A stretch of 64,000 nt of DNA from Gammaproteobacteria bacterium. GTDB taxonomy: Bacteria; Pseudomonadota; Gammaproteobacteria; GCA-001735895. The position numbers and the translations under genes were made by a program. The DNA lies in assembly GCA_024225395.1 (NCBI GenBank), contig JAAEMR010000010.1, positions 91,295-155,294 of the forward strand, in the 5' to 3' direction. Positions 29,363 to 39,545 of this stretch are shown one piece after another. Under the pieces are notes generated by a model. The model did not search any database. It was not told where the DNA came from and saw only the letters and a program-made list of their open reading frames with translations. The stretch's first letter is position 1; each line of letters begins with the position of its first letter.

Positions 29363-29387
29363 GGTTAGCTCCTGAAAAATGCGCGTG

Positions 29388-29393
29388 ATTATA
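29388..29393 (-). promoter_or_regulatory. Predicted -10 box of the rph operon
   Basis: TATAAT on the minus strand, 25 bp upstream of the rph start and preceded by GCGC. The -35 region is AT-rich without a clear hexamer. A GC-rich CACGCGC follows as discriminator. Confidence 0.5.
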
Positions 29394-29485
29394 GCGCTTT
29401 TTTAAATAAATTATTTTGATTTTCTATAGATGTGATCCTGGCATTAATTGGGTAGAATGTAGACATTAAACCAAGGAAAAAAAAT

Positions 29486-30364
29486 ATGTTAAAAAGTATG
29501 ACGGCTTTTTCCCGTGAACAGCAAAGTAACAGTAGCGGCGACATCATCTGGGAAATTAAATCTGTAAATCATCGTTATCTTGAGCCAGGTTTTAAATTAC
29601 CCGATGATTTTAAAATATTGGAGCCAGATATAAGGCAGCAACTTGGGCAATACTTGAAGCGTGGAAAGCTGGACATCAGCTTGCGTTATAAACTGAATAA
29701 AAAAACGCAGACTTCCATCCAGTTAAATGCTGACCTGGTTAAAAATTTACGTAAGGTAGAACAGCAGGTTTTGACCATCGTTCACGAAGGACATAGCTTG
29801 TCGGTAGCCGATATTTTACGCTGGCCGGGCGTGGTGGATGAAATGGATAAAGATTTCAAACCGTTGCAGGAGCTGGCTCTGAATAGCTTGAATGCCGCTC
29901 TGCAGCAACTGGTTGATAACAGGGAACGGGAAGGTAAAGCACTGTATGAAATGATAGCGACTCGTTGTCAGCAGGTGACAGAAATTGTTAAGCAACTCCA
30001 GCAAAGGCGTCCTCAGGTAGTCGAAGGTATGCGCAAAAAATGGTCTGCTCAACTGGATGACAAGCTGGCTAACTGGACTGAGTCTGCAGACTCTGGTCGA
30101 CTTGAGCAGGAACTGGTTATGTTAGCGCAGAAGTTAGATGTTGAAGAAGAGCTGGATCGATTAATAGCGCATGTCGCAGAAGTTGAACAGGTACTTGACC
30201 GGGATGAAGCCGTAGGACGCAGACTCGATTTTTTAATGCAGGAGCTCAATCGTGAAGCCAATACCCTGTCTTCTAAATCTCAGGATACTGAAACCACGCG
30301 TTTAGCGGTAGATCTGAAGGTATTAATCGAACAGATGCGGGAGCAGGTGCAGAATATAGAGTAA
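29486..30364 (+). CDS. yicC: YicC/YloC-family endoribonuclease
   Basis: 292 residues. N-terminal YicC-like domain (MLKSMTAFSREQ, WEIKSVNHRYLEPGFKLP) and C-terminal DUF1732 (GRRLDFLMQELNREANTLSSKS). The family has been shown to contain RNA endonucleases that influence small RNA turnover. AAGGA lies before the start. It is divergent from rph; gmk and rpoZ, which follow yicC in many relatives, are absent here. Confidence 0.93.
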   Translation: MLKSMTAFSREQQSNSSGDIIWEIKSVNHRYLEPGFKLPDDFKILEPDIRQQLGQYLKRGKLDISLRYKLNKKTQTSIQLNADLVKNLRKVEQQVLTIVHEGHSLSVADILRWPGVVDEMDKDFKPLQELALNSLNAALQQLVDNREREGKALYEMIATRCQQVTEIVKQLQQRRPQVVEGMRKKWSAQLDDKLANWTESADSGRLEQELVMLAQKLDVEEELDRLIAHVAEVEQVLDRDEAVGRRLDFLMQELNREANTLSSKSQDTETTRLAVDLKVLIEQMREQVQNIE

Positions 30365-30427
30365 CTTCGAAAATTTATTGGAACCGGTTAGTCTTTAACC
30401 CGGCTAATTCCTTTATCGGTAAAATAA

Positions 30428-32965
30428 TTACATTGTTTCGCAGTTTGAAGGTAAGTAATTTTTAACTAAATTACTGCTGCATATCCATCGTAAATTGTAG
30501 GCATTTTCTGAACTGGGTAATGTAGGAGATAATTTTAACGATTTATCCTCCCCAAACATGTCGGTTAACTCAATTAAAATGCTGCCATCGTACTCAATGC
30601 TGATGTCTGATACAGTTTTACTACCGCTGTAGTCGGATAAACCTATTTCACTAAGGCTTTCTGGCCACTTTCCATAACTATGATAATACTCTGTAACCAT
30701 CATTTTGATGGGTGTTATTTCAACAAAAGTTTGCCCGAGATGAGCCTTTAAAATGTAAGGGTTAGCGGTGCTTTTTGTATCTTCTTTGTTATCTGTTGAT
30801 GACGAAAAAAGTTTAGAAAAGAAACTCTCCTCCACCTTCTCCTGTAACATTATTTCATCAATAAAACGTGGGTCAGCGAAAAGCACAGATGTTGCATTCT
30901 CTATAGCCTGACCCATTATTATTTTCGGCTTGGCATTTAATAGCCAGCTATCTGAAATACCTTGAGACAGTTTTTCATATAAAATCTGCTGATTTGAATT
31001 ACCGATCAACTGCCATTTTATTTTTATGCTAACGCGATGTCTTTTAAACGAATTAGTGGATATTTTTCTTTTTCCGCCAAATTCAAAGTCTGACTTTATT
31101 GCAGGAGCACAGGAGTCAAACCGGAGTGCCATAATTTCACTGTGCAAGCTATAAGCACCTGTCTTTCTCTTGTTTTTTAACAGATTGTATTGATCCGAAC
31201 GTTTGTGCCTGTAATCCAGACTTTTTAGAATTTTGGAAGCGCTGCCCGCTAACTCCGCGGCTGTAGGATAAAAAGCCGGGTATTCATTTAATGCTTCGGG
31301 CCAGCTTTTTGACTTGATCGTAGAGCAGTTTTCTCCAACAGCATAATAACCCCGGTGTTTAGCTGCTGGTAAATCATTCCAGGTTGTGTTGTTTGTTACT
31401 AATAAAATCTGTTTTACTTCGCCCTTTTCGGGCCGGGCTATAGCTGAACCGGGTTTTAGTTTATTCAAAGGAAACGAATTCATCGCTTCCGTTTTTCTGG
31501 TTTTTTTAGATATTTTTTTGATGAAATGAGCATCAGATAGCAGCTGCCTGGAGGCATTTGTGATTGCTTTTTGCATCACCGCTGAACCTTTTGAATCAAC
31601 CAGCAGGCTTCCCGCGATACCTTCTGTTCTGGTCTGGTACAGTAAAACGCGGTTTCGATCAGTTTTTAGCGACCACTTAACGGTAATCTTCAGCTGTTTT
31701 CGACTTAGCTTGTTCTTCTTAATGTCATTCAGGGTCTTATATTTTGCTGTCGCTGACAGTGACGGAGCACAGATGTTGTAATTTATGCCGACTACCTCGG
31801 CGAATAATGTATAGCCATCACTGTTTTCTATTTCGGATAGTGCATTTTCAGTATTTCTCTGTATCGAATAACCAGCAGACGAAATAGCTTTAACTACACT
31901 ACCTGTGGATTCTGCATTGTTAGCAAAAAACCATTTTTGATTATTTACCGCATCTAGTAATTTCATTGGCTTGTTGGCGGAACACTTTTCACCAAACAGG
32001 AACATACCCACCGTATCTTCGTTTCCCAACCGTCGTGTCCAAACATTTTCATCAACCGTTAAAAACAGTCGATGAGGTTCAGTTTTTCCTGAAAATTTTA
32101 TTGGCTGAGCATTAGTTGATTTATGTGTGACTATGCCTCCGTTATCTTCCTCTACCATAACTTTATGGATAAATTTTTTATCGGAATACAACTTTAAAGT
32201 AGCCGATTCAACGGCATTGGCTAAGGCTATCGATGGGGGATTTTCACTCTGCCAGCCACTAAAGCTACCGTCGGTGGTTTTTTCATAGATCACATCCTGA
32301 TCTCGATTAGATTTTAGTTGCCAGTGAACTTTTAATTTAATGCGATGTTTTTTAAATTGATAGGCTGATATGTTGTTAACCGGTTTGAGACGGTCTCTTT
32401 TTGAAATATGTGGCGCACAGGTATTAAAACTTAAACTGATAATTTCTGAGTGAAGACTTAATCCACCTGAATGCTTTAATTTCCTCAATAAATCATATTT
32501 TGATGAACGATCTGACTCATAGTCCAGGCTGTTAATCACTTTCATCATTCGGCGGCTAAGTTCTGACTCCCTGGGGAAAAAGTCCTTGTGATTAATGTAA
32601 ACATCGGGGACTTTCATTGCGCCTCTTGATGAACAACCTTTCCCTGCATAGTAAGCGCCAATTTTTTTATTTTTACTGGATGCAGATTGTTTTTTCCAGC
32701 TGTAACGAGTGTCCAGTAAAAATACTTTCCGGGCAGTCTGGTCATAAGGTTTTAATATCGCCTTACTGGCACTTTGCTCGACAACAACTTGAGTAACCGA
32801 CTTTGTTAGCGGAACCAGTTTTGTTTTAGACTTATCCGTTGGTTGTTTATCCGAATAATGGACTTTCCCATTTTTATCCACCCATTTAAAAAGTTCGGCT
32901 GGTGAGCTGGTTATAGTTAAATTTAGAGCCAGGAACAGTATTAAGCTTAAGTAATTTGTTTTCAT
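30428..32965 (-). CDS. Secreted DUF4124 protein with three long repeats and a pilin-like C-terminal domain
   Basis: 845 residues. Signal peptide about 1-22; DUF4124 at 23-55 (ELFKWVDKNGKVHYSDKQP). Three repeats follow at about 79-270, 298-485 and 518-706. They share GxYxxGExCS, an LHSEI...FxxCAP segment, a KWQL strand, LYEKxTxG and AIxNAT...FI. Each carries two Cys (C111/C183, C328/C399, C547/C619), perhaps one disulfide per repeat. Residues about 745-843 look like a type IV pilin globular domain (VTEYYHSYGKWPESL, then C829 and C842) without the pilin N-terminal helix or prepilin peptidase site. Exported, probably periplasmic or surface; function unknown. Stands alone, convergent with yicC. 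Confidence 0.8.
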   Translation of the reverse strand: MKTNYLSLILFLALNLTITSSPAELFKWVDKNGKVHYSDKQPTDKSKTKLVPLTKSVTQVVVEQSASKAILKPYDQTARKVFLLDTRYSWKKQSASSKNKKIGAYYAGKGCSSRGAMKVPDVYINHKDFFPRESELSRRMMKVINSLDYESDRSSKYDLLRKLKHSGGLSLHSEIISLSFNTCAPHISKRDRLKPVNNISAYQFKKHRIKLKVHWQLKSNRDQDVIYEKTTDGSFSGWQSENPPSIALANAVESATLKLYSDKKFIHKVMVEEDNGGIVTHKSTNAQPIKFSGKTEPHRLFLTVDENVWTRRLGNEDTVGMFLFGEKCSANKPMKLLDAVNNQKWFFANNAESTGSVVKAISSAGYSIQRNTENALSEIENSDGYTLFAEVVGINYNICAPSLSATAKYKTLNDIKKNKLSRKQLKITVKWSLKTDRNRVLLYQTRTEGIAGSLLVDSKGSAVMQKAITNASRQLLSDAHFIKKISKKTRKTEAMNSFPLNKLKPGSAIARPEKGEVKQILLVTNNTTWNDLPAAKHRGYYAVGENCSTIKSKSWPEALNEYPAFYPTAAELAGSASKILKSLDYRHKRSDQYNLLKNKRKTGAYSLHSEIMALRFDSCAPAIKSDFEFGGKRKISTNSFKRHRVSIKIKWQLIGNSNQQILYEKLSQGISDSWLLNAKPKIIMGQAIENATSVLFADPRFIDEIMLQEKVEESFFSKLFSSSTDNKEDTKSTANPYILKAHLGQTFVEITPIKMMVTEYYHSYGKWPESLSEIGLSDYSGSKTVSDISIEYDGSILIELTDMFGEDKSLKLSPTLPSSENAYNLRWICSSNLVKNYLPSNCETM

Positions 32966-33272
32966 TAACCTTGAAGGTAAGCCTTATAACTCGCAGGTTT
33001 TACTGCATTTTTAAGATAGATTAAAATCAGTATAGTTTATTTTTACCAGATGTCTGTTCATATCCTGACTGCAATACAATACAATATAGGCCTGGTCTTG
33101 CAGTATTAAGAAATCATCTTTGTTGAATCTGGTGTGTTTTTTAATAAACAGAAAAGTAACAGGTGCCTGGTATTGCAAACCTGAGAAAGTTATATTTAGC
33201 TCTTCAATTGAACCCTTTAAGCCAAAAATTAGTGATAGCAGATTTGATGGCAGATTATTAAAAAACCCAGCC
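32966..33272. other. Divergent intergenic region
   Basis: 307 bp between the repeat protein and the EAL gene. I see no RNA gene, repeat or strong promoter. A minus-strand frame at 33011-33274 encodes 87 codons without family features and overlaps the EAL start; not called as a gene. Confidence 0.4.
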
Positions 33273-35483
33273 ATGAAAATAAAAATTCAGCATTATACGT
33301 TATCAATTTTTATGCTGATGAGCTTTTCTGCAGTTTTACTGTGGAGCCTTTCATTACACTTTCTCAATGAATCGTTAGTACAGGAAAAGACCCGCTTATA
33401 CCGCAATAACTGGCAAACACAGCTGGATCAATTGCAGTTGGCCCAGAAACTCTGGTTACAGCAACGCTTTCATGAAGTGGAGATATGGGTTCAGAAAAAT
33501 ACAGATTCCCAGCAACGCCGTCATTTTATTAATCAGTATTACCAGCATTACCCGAGGCTAGAGTTTATTCGGGTTGTTCAACCTGGAGTCAATGTTGGTG
33601 AGCCAGTTAGTGATATTCCAGATTGTCTGATTTTACCGGATACACAGCCTGATGCAGAAACTCCCCCGATTAAAATCTGCTTGTTCAATGAGCAGCTAAT
33701 GATGGCCCTGACTGCTGACATTGGCACGTCAAATCCACAGAAACTGCTTATACTGATGAAGTATTTCAGCTTTGTAGATGATTTTGAGAAGCTAACGGGG
33801 CGTCATTTTTATCAGGAACCTGGAACTGCTGTTAGCCCTGAATTTATTGAAACCAAAGTTCTGAGTGAGCAGTACCAAGCTATTTTTGAGATTAACCAGG
33901 ACGCATTGAGTGTTGGCAGACTCACGCTTTCTATACCCGTAGAAAGCTTTTTATCAATCTGGATGCTGCAGGCTCGCTGGGTTATCCCACTATGGTTACT
34001 GCTTAGTCTGGTTGTCTATTTAAGCTTGTATCGAGCATTGATTCAACCGCTGCTGACTATCACGCAACGAATGAAAAAAATGGTGCTGACAAGACGCCCC
34101 GGTAATTCTTATGACCGGCAATTTTTAACCCCTGGTCTGGTGCTTCTGCATAAATATTTTATGTATTTAACTTACCTGACTAAACATGATCACCTAACTG
34201 GCCTGAATAACCGGGCGATTTTTGATGAGCGACTGCAACAGGCGGTTATGGAAGGTAAAAGATCCGGGCGAAAATATGCACTGGTACTGGTTGATATCAA
34301 TCACTTCTATAAAGTGAATAAAGAATTCGGGAATTACGTGGGTGATGGATTATTAAAGCAGCTGGCTAAGAGGTTAAGTAATGACCTGCGGGAATCTGAT
34401 AGCCTGGCTCGACTGGAAAAAGATAATTTTGCCTTGCTGCTGGAATTTAGAGATGAAGAGGTTGTGACATCACTGGTGGAAAAGCTGCATCAATCACTGT
34501 CTAAAACCTACACCGTTTATGGACGAAAGATCAATATTGGTGTCAGTATCGGCGTGGCTATCTACCCGGATCATGCGCTGGATATGGAAGAACTCGAACT
34601 TAAAGGAAATGAAGCCTTATTAAAGGCTCATCGGGGAGATTGGCCCGTAGTATTTATCCAGCAATCGAGTGTGCAGACAGACTATTCAGGTTTGAGTTTG
34701 ATACAGTCATTACGACTGGCTCTGGATAACAATGATTTCAAACTGGTCTATCAACCGGTGATGGACTTGAAAAACCATAACACCAGTTATTTTGAAGCGC
34801 TTTTACGCTGGAAACAACCGAAAGAACATATTCAGTCAATTGAAAAAACCATAGCGCTCGCTGAAAAAAATCAACTGATCAAACCTTTGTCTCACTGGAT
34901 TATTGAAACAGCCTGTTTACAGTTGAAAAAAATGGAAGATTCTCCGGTGAAAATAGCGATCAACTTATCCATGATCGATTTTCATGATGAGGGTTTACCT
35001 CAGCGTATCAGTAAAATTCTTCAACGTTATGGCGTTGCACCCGGGAAATTCATGATTGAAATCACCGAAGGTCAATTTATGCAGGAGCCCGATCTGGTGA
35101 TAAGTATTTTGAAGCGTTTATCTGAAATGGGAATATCTTTATCCATTGATGATTTTGGGACCGGCCAGGCATCGCTCACTTACTTAAAAAAGCTGCCTGT
35201 GGAAAAACTGAAGATCGATCAGTCCTTCATAAAAAATATGGTTGATGACAATGAAGACAGTACGATCGTAGAAGCAACTATAAAACTGGCTCATACATTG
35301 TGCATCGAAGTTGTAGCAGAAGGTGTTGAATCAGCAGAAATTCATGCCCTGCTGAAACAGATGGGCTGTGATTATGTGCAGGGGTATTACATAAGCAGGC
35401 CATTGGATAAAAACCTGATTCAGGATTGGATGAGAGCTAAAAACAGGCTTTCCGGCACTGAGTTGTCTCATTCAGGTGATTAG
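33273..35483 (+). CDS. c-di-GMP phosphodiesterase: degenerate GGDEF plus EAL, membrane sensor
   Basis: 736 residues from the ATG at 33273. Transmembrane helices at about 9-29 and 234-255 flank a periplasmic sensor region. The GGDEF domain (about 300-465) has EKDNF (382-386) in place of GGDEF, so cyclase activity is not expected. The EAL domain (about 475-725) is intact: FEALLRW (EAL at 508-510), NLS (564-566), EITE, DDFGTG (626-631), K and AEGVE. It probably hydrolyses c-di-GMP, with the dead GGDEF perhaps binding GTP as a regulator. Located two genes from pilU, consistent with motility control. No clear Shine-Dalgarno. Confidence 0.9.
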   Translation: MKIKIQHYTLSIFMLMSFSAVLLWSLSLHFLNESLVQEKTRLYRNNWQTQLDQLQLAQKLWLQQRFHEVEIWVQKNTDSQQRRHFINQYYQHYPRLEFIRVVQPGVNVGEPVSDIPDCLILPDTQPDAETPPIKICLFNEQLMMALTADIGTSNPQKLLILMKYFSFVDDFEKLTGRHFYQEPGTAVSPEFIETKVLSEQYQAIFEINQDALSVGRLTLSIPVESFLSIWMLQARWVIPLWLLLSLVVYLSLYRALIQPLLTITQRMKKMVLTRRPGNSYDRQFLTPGLVLLHKYFMYLTYLTKHDHLTGLNNRAIFDERLQQAVMEGKRSGRKYALVLVDINHFYKVNKEFGNYVGDGLLKQLAKRLSNDLRESDSLARLEKDNFALLLEFRDEEVVTSLVEKLHQSLSKTYTVYGRKINIGVSIGVAIYPDHALDMEELELKGNEALLKAHRGDWPVVFIQQSSVQTDYSGLSLIQSLRLALDNNDFKLVYQPVMDLKNHNTSYFEALLRWKQPKEHIQSIEKTIALAEKNQLIKPLSHWIIETACLQLKKMEDSPVKIAINLSMIDFHDEGLPQRISKILQRYGVAPGKFMIEITEGQFMQEPDLVISILKRLSEMGISLSIDDFGTGQASLTYLKKLPVEKLKIDQSFIKNMVDDNEDSTIVEATIKLAHTLCIEVVAEGVESAEIHALLKQMGCDYVQGYYISRPLDKNLIQDWMRAKNRLSGTELSHSGD

Positions 35484-35523
35484 AGCTATAACTATTAGTA
35501 TATCGGCTATCTCTACAAATAAA

Positions 35524-35609
35524 AAAAGACTCTCTGGATGATGTGATGCAGCGACCGGATCATGTACTGTATCAATCAAGGGAAAAGGGCCGAAATCAGA
35601 GTGTCTTTT
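35524..35609. repeat. Imperfect inverted repeat after the EAL gene
   Basis: AAAAGACTCTCTG (35524-35536) faces CAGAGTGTCTTTT (35597-35609), 12 of 13 positions matching, with a 60-nt loop. It may help terminate the EAL transcript. The rest of the 290-bp gap before pilU holds nothing I recognise. Confidence 0.35.
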
Positions 35610-35774
35610 GAGTGAATAACAGATTTCATTAACTTATCTTTTTTAATGAATTCTCAATTGACTGAATAAGGGATGCAGTTCAGGGCGTTGTCAATGTCGC
35701 AAGGTTTGGTTTAATCACTGAAATATCCAGTAATTCGGCTATAGTCTTAATTCCGATAATAAAAAGGAGGTTCG

Positions 35775-36989
35775 ATGAAAGTCTCCCCTTATCTAAAAGT
35801 TCTGGCTGAAAAAGGTGGTTCTGATCTTTATTTTTCAACCGGTGCGCGCCCCAGTGCTAAATTTAGTGGCATGTTGACCCCGCTGGGTAAAGATCCTGCT
35901 CCTCCCGGTTGGGTGAATACCCTTGCCCAGGAAATCATGAATGATAAACAGCGCCAGGAATTTACTGAAAAGCCGGAAATGAATCTGGCTATGTCAATTC
36001 CCGGCTTAGGACATTTTCGGGTAAATATTTTCAAACAACGAAATGAAGTCTCAATGGTGATTCGTAACATCGTCACAGAATTACCCGATGCTGATGACCT
36101 GGGACTGCCCCAGGTGTTGAAAAACGTGATCATGAATAAACGGGGATTGATTTTGTTTGCGGGCGGTACCGGGTCAGGAAAATCGACTTCTCTGGCTGCT
36201 TTAATCGATTACCGCAATATCAATTCAAAGGGGCATATCATTACAATTGAGGATCCCGTTGAATATATTCACCCGCACAAAGGTTGCATCGTAAACCAGC
36301 GTGAAGTGGGTGTAGATACTGATTCATTTGCAGATGCTTTGAAGAATACCTTGCGCCAGGCACCGGATGTTATTTTAATCGGAGAAATTCGTGATCGGGA
36401 AACCATGGAATATGCCATGGCATTTTCCGAAACAGGACATCTAGCCATTTCTACATTGCATGCCAATAATGCCATTCAGGCACTGGATAGAATTATCAAT
36501 TTCTTTCCAGAAGAACGGCGTTCCCAGTTACTTAATGATTTATCTAATAACTTACAGGCCTTTGTATCGCAACGACTGATTCCAACGGTTGATGGCGGGC
36601 ACTGTGCAGCGGTTGAAGTGTTGCTGAATACGTCCAGAATTGGTGATTTGATCCTCAAAGGTGATATTCAGGAAATCAAGGAAGTGATGGAGAAATCTGA
36701 AAATGCGGGTATGCGCACCTTTGATGCAGCCCTGTTTTACCTGTATCAAGATGGAAAAATTACATTGGAAGAAACACTGAAAAATGCAGATGGTGAGAAG
36801 AATCTGCGTTTACGGATTAATCTGGATAACAAAGGAAAAACAGCGGCGTCAGCGTCAGATTCTGCAGAAGATACCTTTGCAGGACTGAGTTTAATTGAGG
36901 AAGAGGTTGAAGAGGAGGAGCAGGAATCCGAACAGGAACAGGGCCATGTTGTTGTCGGAGGCGCCTCTTTTAATTTGCCGGCTGATTAG
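35775..36989 (+). CDS. pilU: Type IV pilus retraction ATPase PilU-like
   Basis: 404 residues. Secretion ATPase of the PilT/PilU group with GGSDLYFSTGARP at the start, Walker A GGTGSGKST (130-138), Asp box ITIEDPVEYIH, Walker B VILIGEIRDRET and His box HLAISTLHANNA. Sequence style and the acidic C-terminal extension (EEEVEEEEQESEQEQ) fit PilU, an accessory retraction motor acting with PilT at the inner membrane. A near-perfect Shine-Dalgarno AAGGAGG precedes the ATG. pilT is not adjacent, unlike the usual pilTU pair. Confidence 0.9.
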   Translation: MKVSPYLKVLAEKGGSDLYFSTGARPSAKFSGMLTPLGKDPAPPGWVNTLAQEIMNDKQRQEFTEKPEMNLAMSIPGLGHFRVNIFKQRNEVSMVIRNIVTELPDADDLGLPQVLKNVIMNKRGLILFAGGTGSGKSTSLAALIDYRNINSKGHIITIEDPVEYIHPHKGCIVNQREVGVDTDSFADALKNTLRQAPDVILIGEIRDRETMEYAMAFSETGHLAISTLHANNAIQALDRIINFFPEERRSQLLNDLSNNLQAFVSQRLIPTVDGGHCAAVEVLLNTSRIGDLILKGDIQEIKEVMEKSENAGMRTFDAALFYLYQDGKITLEETLKNADGEKNLRLRINLDNKGKTAASASDSAEDTFAGLSLIEEEVEEEEQESEQEQGHVVVGGASFNLPAD

Positions 36990-37033
36990 CATTTTCAGGA
37001 GTTGATCATAAGCTGTTTCTAATACTGAAGCGA

Positions 37034-37061
37034 CTTGAAAACTGTCGTTATATCCCAATAT
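37034..37061 (+). promoter_or_regulatory. Predicted sigma-32 (RpoH) heat-shock promoter
   Basis: CTTGAAA (37034-37040), 13-bp spacer, CCCAATAT (37054-37061). It matches the RpoH consensus CTTGAAA and CCCCATnT with one mismatch in the -10 element and standard spacing. It lies 75 bp upstream of the dnaJ-like gene. Confidence 0.7.
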
Positions 37062-37136
37062 AAAGGCCTTCAAACTCATATCTCAACAAGAGTTTAGTCA
37101 AATGGGTCAAAATCAGCTTAATTCGTCGTACAAGTT

Positions 37137-38096
37137 ATGAAATATCAGGATTACTATAAAATTTTAGATGTTGATCGGGGTGCTGATACAGCAACCATCA
37201 AAAAAGCCTACCGTAAATTGGCGCGCAGATATCACCCCGATGTGAATAGCGAAGCCGATGCCGAAGACAAATTTAAAGAAGTTAACGAAGCTTACGATGT
37301 GCTGAAAGATGCCGAAAAGCGTAAAGCTTATGACCAGTTTGGTGAAAACTGGAAACACGGTCAGGATTTCAATACCGGTGGATATGGAGGTGGTGCCGGG
37401 GCTGGTGGATTTACCGGTGGTGATTTTACTGATTTCTTTGAGTCAATTTTTTCGCAGGGTGGAGCTGGAGGTTTTGGTGGTGGCCATGCTGGTGGTGGAT
37501 TCGGGCAAAACCAGGGTTTCAGGCAATCCCGTCGTGCTCAAAAAGGTGAAGACCAGCAGTTGAAACTGGATATCAGTCTCGAAGAGGCTTTTAACGGTGG
37601 TGAAAAAACGATTCAGATATCACGAAGTGAACAGGGAGCCGGAGGCATAGCGACACCTGTATTAAAAAAATTAAAAATCAATATTCCCCGAGGTGTTACC
37701 AGTGGCAAGAAAATTCGCTTATCCAGGCAGGGACATGCTTCCGCTTCGGGTGGTGTGGCTGGAGATCTGTTACTGGAACTAAATATTCTGCCGCATAAAT
37801 GGTTTAAACTTGAAAATAAAGATATAACCTTAAAATGCCCGGTTTCACCCTGGGAAGCGGCACTGGGAAGCAAGGTGAAGGTGCCTACTTTAAGTGGACA
37901 TATTGAACTTAAAATTGCAGCCGGTGTTCAGTCCGGACGAAAAATGAGATTGAAAGGCAGGGGGCTTCCCGGAAAACCGGCGGGTGATTTGTATGTGGAA
38001 ATTCAAATTCATACACCTCCTGCAGATGATAAAGAAACTCAGCAGTGGTATGAATCAATGCAACAAAAATTTGATTTTAATCCGAGAACATTTTAA
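37137..38096 (+). CDS. DnaJ-class co-chaperone (CbpA-like)
   Basis: 319 residues. J domain 1-70 with the HPD motif (YHPDVN), a Gly/Phe-rich linker about 80-130, then two C-terminal substrate-binding beta domains, with no zinc-finger CxxCxGxG repeats. This is the type B/CbpA layout. It stimulates DnaK and may bind curved DNA. The promoter upstream resembles sigma-32 sites. Its TAA overlaps the ATG of the htrA-like protease, giving a coupled stress pair. Confidence 0.92.
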   Translation: MKYQDYYKILDVDRGADTATIKKAYRKLARRYHPDVNSEADAEDKFKEVNEAYDVLKDAEKRKAYDQFGENWKHGQDFNTGGYGGGAGAGGFTGGDFTDFFESIFSQGGAGGFGGGHAGGGFGQNQGFRQSRRAQKGEDQQLKLDISLEEAFNGGEKTIQISRSEQGAGGIATPVLKKLKINIPRGVTSGKKIRLSRQGHASASGGVAGDLLLELNILPHKWFKLENKDITLKCPVSPWEAALGSKVKVPTLSGHIELKIAAGVQSGRKMRLKGRGLPGKPAGDLYVEIQIHTPPADDKETQQWYESMQQKFDFNPRTF

Positions 38097-39457
38097 TGAT
38101 TTTAAAAGCGCTTCTTTTTACTTTTTTTTTAGTTTTTACAGGGCCTGGTCATGCCGCCTTGCCCGTTGCAGTTGACGGTATCGCACTGCCAAGTCTGGCT
38201 CCAATGCTGGAAAAAATCACACCTGCTGTGGTCAATATTTCTACTCGTGGAAAAGTTTTAGTCAGGAGTTCACTATTGAGTGACCCGCTGTTTAAGCGCT
38301 TTTTCAATATTCCTGATATTCAGAGTGAGAGGGAGATAATGAGCCTGGGTTCCGGGGTTATAGTAGATGCGGCGAATGGTTATATTTTAACCAATAATCA
38401 TGTCATAGAAGGTGCGATAGAAATCACCGTCACGCTGCGTGATGGACGTGAAGTGACTGCAGAAGTTCTAGGGCGGGATCCGGATACGGATATTGCCGTT
38501 ATCAAGATTAATGCGAAACACCTTAAAAGTATCTCCTTTGCAGATTCCAGCCATTTGCGGGTTGGTGATTTTGTAGTAGCCATCGGCAATCCTTTTGGAT
38601 TAGGCCAGACGGTTACATCGGGCATAATTTCTGCACTGGGGCGTTCCGGCCTGGGCATAGAATCGTACGAAGATTTTATTCAAACAGATGCGTCTATCAA
38701 TGTTGGCAATTCGGGTGGGGCACTGGTTAACCTGCGAGGAGAGTTGATCGGCATCAATACTGCCATAATGGGAAGCAGTGACACTAACCAGGGTAGTATC
38801 GGTATAGGTTTTGCCATCCCCATCAATATGGCCAGTGATATTATGTTTCAGTTAATTGAACACGGTGAAGTTAAACGCGGACGACTGGGTGTTAATGCGC
38901 AGGATCTGACGGTGGAGCTGGCTAAAGCGTTTGATATTGAATCTACGCAAGGTGCCGTTGTTACTCAGATAGAGCAGGGCTCACCCGCGCAAAAAGGTGG
39001 GTTGAAGGTCGGTGATGTAATTATCAAGGCAAATGGGCGCAGAGTGAGATCATCGGTGGATATGCATAACCTGGTCGGTTTGATGAGAGTGGGCCAGCAT
39101 ATTCAACTGGAAGTTATTCGCGGCGGACGGGTTATGCTGGTTAAAGTTACCATCCAGCAAATGGAGACGGTGACCGTTGATGGTTCTGAATTCAGTTTTC
39201 GACTAACAGGGGCCAAAATAGGCGAAATCAAAGAGGCTGATATTCGTGAAGGTAAGGTGGAATATTTGCAGGTCATGGATGTGAAACCCGATTCCCAGGC
39301 CTGGAATACAGGGCTGAGGAAAGACGATATAATTTATTCTATCAATAAACAGCTGGTCAAAACTTTTGAACAGGCTTTTGCCGCAACAAAATTAAGCAGA
39401 AGTTTACTGCTTAATATTCAGCGTGGTAACCAGGCCATGTACATTTTAATAAAATAA
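38096..39457 (+). CDS. Periplasmic serine protease, DegP/DegQ (HtrA) family
   Basis: 453 residues. Signal peptide 1-20 (HAA), trypsin-like domain with triad H102 (NNHV), D132 (DTDIAV) and S206 (GNSGGAL), then two PDZ domains (about 255-350 and 370-453). It degrades or refolds misfolded envelope proteins. Start overlaps the dnaJ-like stop (TAATG), so both probably respond to heat through the sigma-32-type promoter. DegP, DegQ or MucD cannot be distinguished from sequence reading alone. Confidence 0.94.
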   Translation: MILKALLFTFFLVFTGPGHAALPVAVDGIALPSLAPMLEKITPAVVNISTRGKVLVRSSLLSDPLFKRFFNIPDIQSEREIMSLGSGVIVDAANGYILTNNHVIEGAIEITVTLRDGREVTAEVLGRDPDTDIAVIKINAKHLKSISFADSSHLRVGDFVVAIGNPFGLGQTVTSGIISALGRSGLGIESYEDFIQTDASINVGNSGGALVNLRGELIGINTAIMGSSDTNQGSIGIGFAIPINMASDIMFQLIEHGEVKRGRLGVNAQDLTVELAKAFDIESTQGAVVTQIEQGSPAQKGGLKVGDVIIKANGRRVRSSVDMHNLVGLMRVGQHIQLEVIRGGRVMLVKVTIQQMETVTVDGSEFSFRLTGAKIGEIKEADIREGKVEYLQVMDVKPDSQAWNTGLRKDDIIYSINKQLVKTFEQAFAATKLSRSLLLNIQRGNQAMYILIK

Positions 39458-39545
39458 TTAAGTACTGAGCAGTTACTCCTGATTTTGACTACTTATATGA
39501 GTAGATACATAATTCATAAGATATTAATATTCGAGAGGTAATCCC

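Noticed and set aside
33011..33274. 87-codon minus-strand frame between the repeat protein and the EAL gene
   Set aside because: No recognisable domain or ribosome site and it overlaps the start of the EAL gene.
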